Below, one piece after another: positions 60,294-64,000 of a DNA stretch of 64,000 bases. This DNA is from Streptomyces sp. NBC_00878 (GTDB lineage Bacteria; Actinomycetota; Actinomycetes; Streptomycetales; Streptomycetaceae). The notes beneath the pieces were generated by a model. It had not been told where the DNA came from. It searched no databases and saw nothing but the letters and a program-made list of their open reading frames with translations. Each line of letters starts with the position of its first letter. The first letter of the stretch is position 1. The stretch spans positions 7,440,001-7,504,000 of the forward strand of contig NZ_JAPEOK010000001.1 in the NCBI RefSeq assembly GCF_026341515.1, read 5' to 3'. Both the position numbers and the translations under genes were made by a program.

Positions 60294-61136
60294 ATGACCA
60301 CTCAGCGTAAGACGCGCCGCAGACTGCTCATAGGCGCTGGTGGCGCAGGGATTCTTGCGGCCGCACTGCTCATCCCCGCGGCACCGTCCGCCTTCGGGGG
60401 CGAGGACACCGCCACGCCTGCCGTCAAGCCGACCGTGGTGCTCGTGCACGGAGGATTCGCCGACGCGTCGAACTGGAACGGCGTGATCGGCCGTCTGCAG
60501 GGCAAGGGGTATCCGGTGATCGCACCGGCCAACCCGTTGCGCGGTCTGCCGACCGACTCCGCCTACATCGCCAGCGTCCTGAAGTCTGTCCAAGGGCCGA
60601 TCGTCCTGGTCGGGCACTCCTACGGGGGCGCCGTGATCACCAACGCGGCGGCCGGCAACCCCAACGTCAAGGCCCTGGTCTACGTGGCCGCGTTCGTTCC
60701 GGACAAGGGCGAGAAGCTCGGCGAGCTCATCGCCAAGTATCCGGGCAGCGAGATCCAGGCCGCGCTCAATCCCGTGCCCTACCCCAATGCCGACGGCAGC
60801 ACGGGCACCGACCTGTATCTCAAGGCCGACAAGTTCCGCAGCGTCTTCGCCGCGGACCTGCCCACTTCCACCACCCGGGTCATGCAGGCCGGACAGCGGC
60901 CGTTCAGTGCCTCCTCCTTCGAGGACGTGACGCAGGAAGCCGCCTGGCGCACCATCCCCTCCTGGGGCATCGTCGCGGGCGCCGACAAGGCGATTCCTCC
61001 GGCCCTGGAGCGGTTCGAGTACAAGCGTGCCGGCTCCTCCACCATCGAGATCCCCGGCGCATCCCACGTGGCCATGATCAGCCATCCGGGAGCCACCACC
61101 GATCTCATCGTCAAGGCCGCGCAGGCTACCGACTGA
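60294..61136 (+). CDS. alpha/beta hydrolase, paralogue 2 (exported)
   Basis: The 280-residue precursor has a twin-arginine-like signal (RKTRRRLLIGAGG, hydrophobic core to about residue 33) and a mature domain paralogous to the preceding gene: TVVLVHGGFADASNW, the nucleophile motif LVGHSYGGAV, AFVPDKGEKLGEL, and a C-terminal IPGASHVAMISH with the catalytic His. One copy thus appears cytoplasmic and the other exported. The ATG at 60294 follows an AGGAGAA site. The gene ends at a very stable hairpin. Confidence 0.9.
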   Translation: MTTQRKTRRRLLIGAGGAGILAAALLIPAAPSAFGGEDTATPAVKPTVVLVHGGFADASNWNGVIGRLQGKGYPVIAPANPLRGLPTDSAYIASVLKSVQGPIVLVGHSYGGAVITNAAAGNPNVKALVYVAAFVPDKGEKLGELIAKYPGSEIQAALNPVPYPNADGSTGTDLYLKADKFRSVFAADLPTSTTRVMQAGQRPFSASSFEDVTQEAAWRTIPSWGIVAGADKAIPPALERFEYKRAGSSTIEIPGASHVAMISHPGATTDLIVKAAQATD

Positions 61137-61171
61137 CCGCCCCGATGGACGTCTGCGAGAGCAGCCGTCTC

Positions 61172-61237
61172 CGCGTCCCCTCTCCGGCCGGCCCACGCCG
61201 GTCCCCGCGGTCTGGAGCCGGCCGGAGAGGGGACGCG
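61172..61237. terminator. 21-bp stem bidirectional terminator
   Basis: The arms at 61172-61192 and 61217-61237 are perfect inverted repeats of 21 bp (core CTCTCCGGCCGG) around a 24-base loop. It lies 35 bp after the exported hydrolase gene and 24 bp beyond the end of the opposing pseudogene. Confidence 0.9.
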
Positions 61238-61260
61238 TCGGTGCCGCCGGGCCGCCGCGA

Positions 61261-61801
61261 TCATCCTCCTTGCCGGGACGGCGACTTCGCCCAGGCCTCG
61301 GCGAACAGTTCGTGCAGTGGGCGCGGGGAGAGCAGGCGACAGAACGGGCCGAACAGGTGCTTGCCTTGCAGATGGTGGCCGTCGGCGGCCAGGGCGGTGA
61401 GCATGGCGGGCTGCGGCTGAGGTCTGGGGGCCCTGAACCCACCTGTCCCAGCGGGGACTCGGGGGCGCCCGTCGGCAGGGGCGCCAAGGAGAGGGTGTCC
61501 TTGAAAGCCGCCGTGCCCAGGGGCAGGGCGCCCGTGCCGGGGAAGTCCGGCAGGTCGGTGTCGTCGGTGCGGGCGCCGGTCGGCGGGTCGACGCGGGCCC
61601 ACCCGTCCCCGAACACCTCCGCGCTCCACACCCGCTCGCCGTCCGAACATCTGCAGCTCGTGGGCGTCGATGCCCTCGCGGCCGCCGGGGGCGGAGCACC
61701 CTTTCACCGTCGTGCCGGCCGCCGCCGCGTCCCGCAGGGCATTGGACCCAATCGACGTACTGCACCAGGGAGTTGGGCCTCGGCGGCAGCACGACGGTCA
61801 T
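61261..61801 (-). pseudogene. frameshifted hypothetical protein gene
   Basis: One protein-like sequence can be followed across all three minus-strand frames: an N-terminus VVLPPRPNSLVQYVDW, then NALRDAAAAGTTVKGCSAPGG, then WSAEVFGDGWARVDPPTG and DLPDFPGTGALPLGTAAF, and finally ALAADGHHLQGKHLFGPFC to a stop at 61261. At least three shifts are needed (near 61750, 61635 and 61440). The full form would be about 180 residues. I do not recognise the family. Sequencing error could mimic some shifts, but three in 540 bp suggests a true pseudogene. Confidence 0.6.
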
Positions 61802-61964
61802 GCGGACGATCCTGGCACACACCACTGACAGGCAGGCCCGATCCCTCGGGCCGAACTGCAGGTCAGCGACTCGGCGCACCTTCGGTGCGCGCCTGGTTCG
61901 TCGTCTCACCTGTTCTCGACGTATTCGACAAGTTCGTATGGCAGGGCCATGTACGCTGACCGCC

Positions 61965-63164
61965 ATGATGCGCCGGAAGTGGTCGGAGCCGTGGGTGCAC
62001 ACGGTCTACGACCTGGTCCTCGCGCTGGTGGTGGCCTATTCGACGCCGTCCTACGGCCAGGGCTACGACACGCTCATAGGCTTCTCGATGGCGGCGGCCG
62101 TGGTGTTTCGCCGGCGCCGCCCCATGACGGTGATGGCGGTCGTTTCCGCCCTCGCGCTGGCGCAGTATCTGCTGGCGGCGTCTCCCGGGCCATTGGCGAG
62201 CGAGGGGGCCATGTACGACATGGCCGTCCTGATCGCGATGGTGACCGTGGTGAGCCATACCGAGCAGATCTGGAAGGCGTACGCCGCCGGTGGCATCTCC
62301 GTTCTGGGCATCGTGCTGGTGTTCGGTGGCATGGCCGATTTCACCACTGAGGCCGGCCGGGACGGTCTCGACGAGGCCCTGGCGGTCGCGGGCGCGTGCG
62401 CGGCGGTGTGGGTGACCTCGTACATGATGCGGACCCGCCGGCTGTACGTGGGTGTCCTTGAGGAACGCGCGGCCACCGCGGAGCGGGAGCGTACCCACCT
62501 CGCCCAGATCGCCGCCGCCGAGGAACGCGCGGAGATCGCGCGTGAGTTGCACGACGTGGTGGCACACAGCCTGGCCGTGATGATCGTGCAGGCCGACGGG
62601 GCAAGTTACGCGATCGTGGCGGATCAGGACAGGGCCCGCACGGCGATGCAGACGATCGCGGGCGTCGGCCGGGACGCGCTGGAGGACATGGGCCGCATCG
62701 TCGAGGTGCTGCGGGGCACGAAGGGGTCCGACGCCGAGGACGGCAGCGATCGTCGCCGGGTCGGCCTGGCCCATCTCGAACCGCTGGTGGAGCGGGCCCG
62801 CGTCGCCGGACTCCAGGTGGAACTGCGCATCGAGGGAGAGCGGCAGGGGCTCTCGGCCGCCGACGAGCTGACCCTGTTCAGGATCGCTCAGGAGAGCATG
62901 ACGAACGCGCTGCGGCATGCCGGCCCCTCGGCTCAGGTCTCCGTCGCGCTGCGGTTCGACGACGGCACCGCCGTGCTGGAGGTCGTCGACGACGGGGCCG
63001 GCAGGCTGGCCGGCTCCGCTCCGGTCGTACCCGGGTCGGGCGGCAACGGGCTCGTGGGCATGCGGGAGCGGGTCGAGGTGCACGGCGGACGGTTCACCGC
63101 CGGCCCCCGGCTCGGCCCGGGCTGGCAGGTCAGGGTCGAGCTTCCGGTGAGGACAACCGCATGA
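61965..63164 (+). CDS. NarL-type sensor histidine kinase
   Basis: This 399-residue kinase has four or five N-terminal membrane helices (about 15-145), a coiled-coil (AATAERERTHLAQIAAAEER) and a HisKA_3 dimerisation domain with the phospho-acceptor His in IARELHDVVAHSLAVMIVQ. A C-terminal HATPase domain follows (NALRHAG for the N box, DDGAG, GNGLVGMRERV). The signal sensed is unknown. The stop overlaps the response regulator start (ATGA), so kinase and regulator are coupled. The start at 61965 was chosen for length, as ribosome-binding sites are weak here. Confidence 0.93.
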   Translation: MMRRKWSEPWVHTVYDLVLALVVAYSTPSYGQGYDTLIGFSMAAAVVFRRRRPMTVMAVVSALALAQYLLAASPGPLASEGAMYDMAVLIAMVTVVSHTEQIWKAYAAGGISVLGIVLVFGGMADFTTEAGRDGLDEALAVAGACAAVWVTSYMMRTRRLYVGVLEERAATAERERTHLAQIAAAEERAEIARELHDVVAHSLAVMIVQADGASYAIVADQDRARTAMQTIAGVGRDALEDMGRIVEVLRGTKGSDAEDGSDRRRVGLAHLEPLVERARVAGLQVELRIEGERQGLSAADELTLFRIAQESMTNALRHAGPSAQVSVALRFDDGTAVLEVVDDGAGRLAGSAPVVPGSGGNGLVGMRERVEVHGGRFTAGPRLGPGWQVRVELPVRTTA

Positions 63165-63886
63165 GTGACACGAGTGGCATGAACGGCATGAACGGCATGA
63201 ACGGTTCGAGCGGTGCGACGAAGCCGATCCGGGTGGTCGTCGTGGACGACCAGCCGCTGGTGCGCGCCGGATTCGCCATGGTGCTGGACGCCCAGTCCGA
63301 CATCGATGTGGTCGGCGAGGCCGGGGACGGGGCAGAGGCTCTCGCGCTGCTGGACAGGACTCCGGCCGATGTCGTCGTCATGGACATCCGTATGCCGGTC
63401 ATGGACGGGGTGGAGGCCACCGAGCAGCTCGTCACGCGCCCGGACCCGCCCAAGATCCTTGTGCTCACCACGTTCGACACCGACGAGGACGCGTTCGCCG
63501 CGCTGCAGGCCGGCGCGAGCGGCTTCCTCATCAAGAACGTGCCACCCGAGGAATTCCTCGCCGCGATCCGGGTGGTGGCCGCGGGCGACTCCGTCGTGGC
63601 GCCCCGGGTGACCCGCCGGCTCCTCGACCGGTTCGCCGGACAGCTCAACCCCGCACCGCAGCAGGCGGACGACCGCCTCGCCGTCCTGACCGAGCGGGAG
63701 CGGGAGGTACTGGAACTGGTCGCCCAGGGGCTGTCCAACTCCGAGGTCGCCGCCCGCCTGTACGTCGCCGAAACGACCGTGAAGACGCACCTCGGGCGGA
63801 TTCTGACCAAGCTGGAGTTGCGCGACCGGGTGCAGGCCGTCGTGCTGGCGTACGAGGTCGGTCTGGTCCGGCCGTCGTCCGGCTGA
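63161..63886 (+). CDS. NarL/LuxR-type response regulator
   Basis: A 241-residue regulator: a receiver domain (about 22-140) with phospho-acceptor Asp75 in VVVMDIRMPVMDG, acidic pair VVDDQ, switch Thr in LVLTTFDTDE and Lys in GFLIKNVPPEE; then a LuxR DNA-binding domain (LTEREREVLELVAQGLSNSE, TTVKTHLGRILTKL). The N-terminus carries three Met-Asn-Gly repeats from a 9-bp tandem repeat. It is the cognate partner of the overlapping histidine kinase. Beyond it, to the window end, nothing is recognised. Confidence 0.95.
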   Translation: MSDTSGMNGMNGMNGSSGATKPIRVVVVDDQPLVRAGFAMVLDAQSDIDVVGEAGDGAEALALLDRTPADVVVMDIRMPVMDGVEATEQLVTRPDPPKILVLTTFDTDEDAFAALQAGASGFLIKNVPPEEFLAAIRVVAAGDSVVAPRVTRRLLDRFAGQLNPAPQQADDRLAVLTEREREVLELVAQGLSNSEVAARLYVAETTVKTHLGRILTKLELRDRVQAVVLAYEVGLVRPSSG

Positions 63887-64000
63887 CCCCCCTACCGCGC
63901 TGCGATGCACTCCACTGCACTGCATCGCACCGCCTACCCGCCCTCCCTGCGCTGTCCGCCGCCTGGTCCCCTACCGGCGTAGGACCCGGATCCCACCCGG

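Overview
This window is linear chromosomal DNA of a Streptomyces (or a close filamentous actinomycete). The evidence is the very high G+C, frequent GTG/TTG starts, overlapping ATGA/GTGA gene junctions, Tat signals and lipoboxes, a sugar ABC importer with no ATPase gene of its own, and giant LuxR-type (LAL) regulators. Most of it looks like catabolic and accessory chromosome with several rearrangement scars rather than core housekeeping DNA.

Layout. 1-4.7 kb: a two-gene ABC exporter (the second gene runs off the left edge), a divergent FGGY kinase and a small YtxH-like protein, all on the minus strand. 4.9-5.3 kb: two tandem tRNA-Asn genes, a terminator and tRNA-Met(CAT). 5.27-12.36 kb: a segment bounded by an exact 48-bp direct repeat of the tRNA-Met 3' half. 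It carries a complete alpha-glucoside uptake and hydrolysis operon (binding protein, two permeases, GH13 alpha-glucosidase) with a divergent LacI regulator, but no integrase. 12.6-13.8 kb: a lipoprotein and membrane protein pair. 14.4-17.1 kb: a two-subunit molybdenum hydroxylase (large subunit plus 2Fe-2S subunit). 17.2-21.5 kb: a cell-wall cluster (HTH/TM/peptidoglycan-binding protein, M15 carboxypeptidase, two small secreted paralogues, GH25 lysozyme). 21.8-22.8 kb: 5'-truncated remnants of an AraC regulator and a nitrilase joined head to head. 22.8-32.5 kb: a nine-gene minus-strand catabolic operon (family-5 binding protein, HAD hydrolase, FAD amine/amino-acid oxidase, two permeases, GntR regulator, two ATPases, aldehyde dehydrogenase). 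33-36.6 kb: a cation diffusion facilitator diverging from an ArsR regulator and an MFS exporter. 37-41.8 kb: glucose-1-dehydrogenase-like SDR, NDH-2, cydA and cydB. 41.8-46.8 kb: GMC oxidoreductase, gluconokinase, cyclase-family hydrolase and GH15 glycosidase. 47-48.5 kb: a DUF389 gene, an antiporter fragment and a frameshifted second copy of the 2Fe-2S subunit gene. 48.6-53.2 kb: a giant secreted GH2 beta-galactosidase. 53.5-61.1 kb: two LAL regulators followed by two paralogous alpha/beta hydrolases. 61.3-63.9 kb: a frameshifted pseudogene and a NarL-type two-component system.

How the genes fit together. The 37-47 kb block reads as a route that releases glucose (GH15), oxidises it (SDR and/or GMC enzyme), hydrolyses the lactone (possibly the cyclase-family protein) and phosphorylates gluconate (GntK). 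Electrons would pass through NDH-2 to cytochrome bd. The 22.8-32.5 kb operon imports a peptide- or opine-like compound, oxidises an amine and then an aldehyde, and contains its own FadR-type regulator; its substrate cannot be named from sequence. The most notable structural signals are the integrase-less tRNA-flanked sugar island, the double truncation that removed the promoter and 5' ends of a nitrilase/AraC pair, and a recently duplicated 2Fe-2S gene fragment spliced into a broken antiporter gene 31 kb away.
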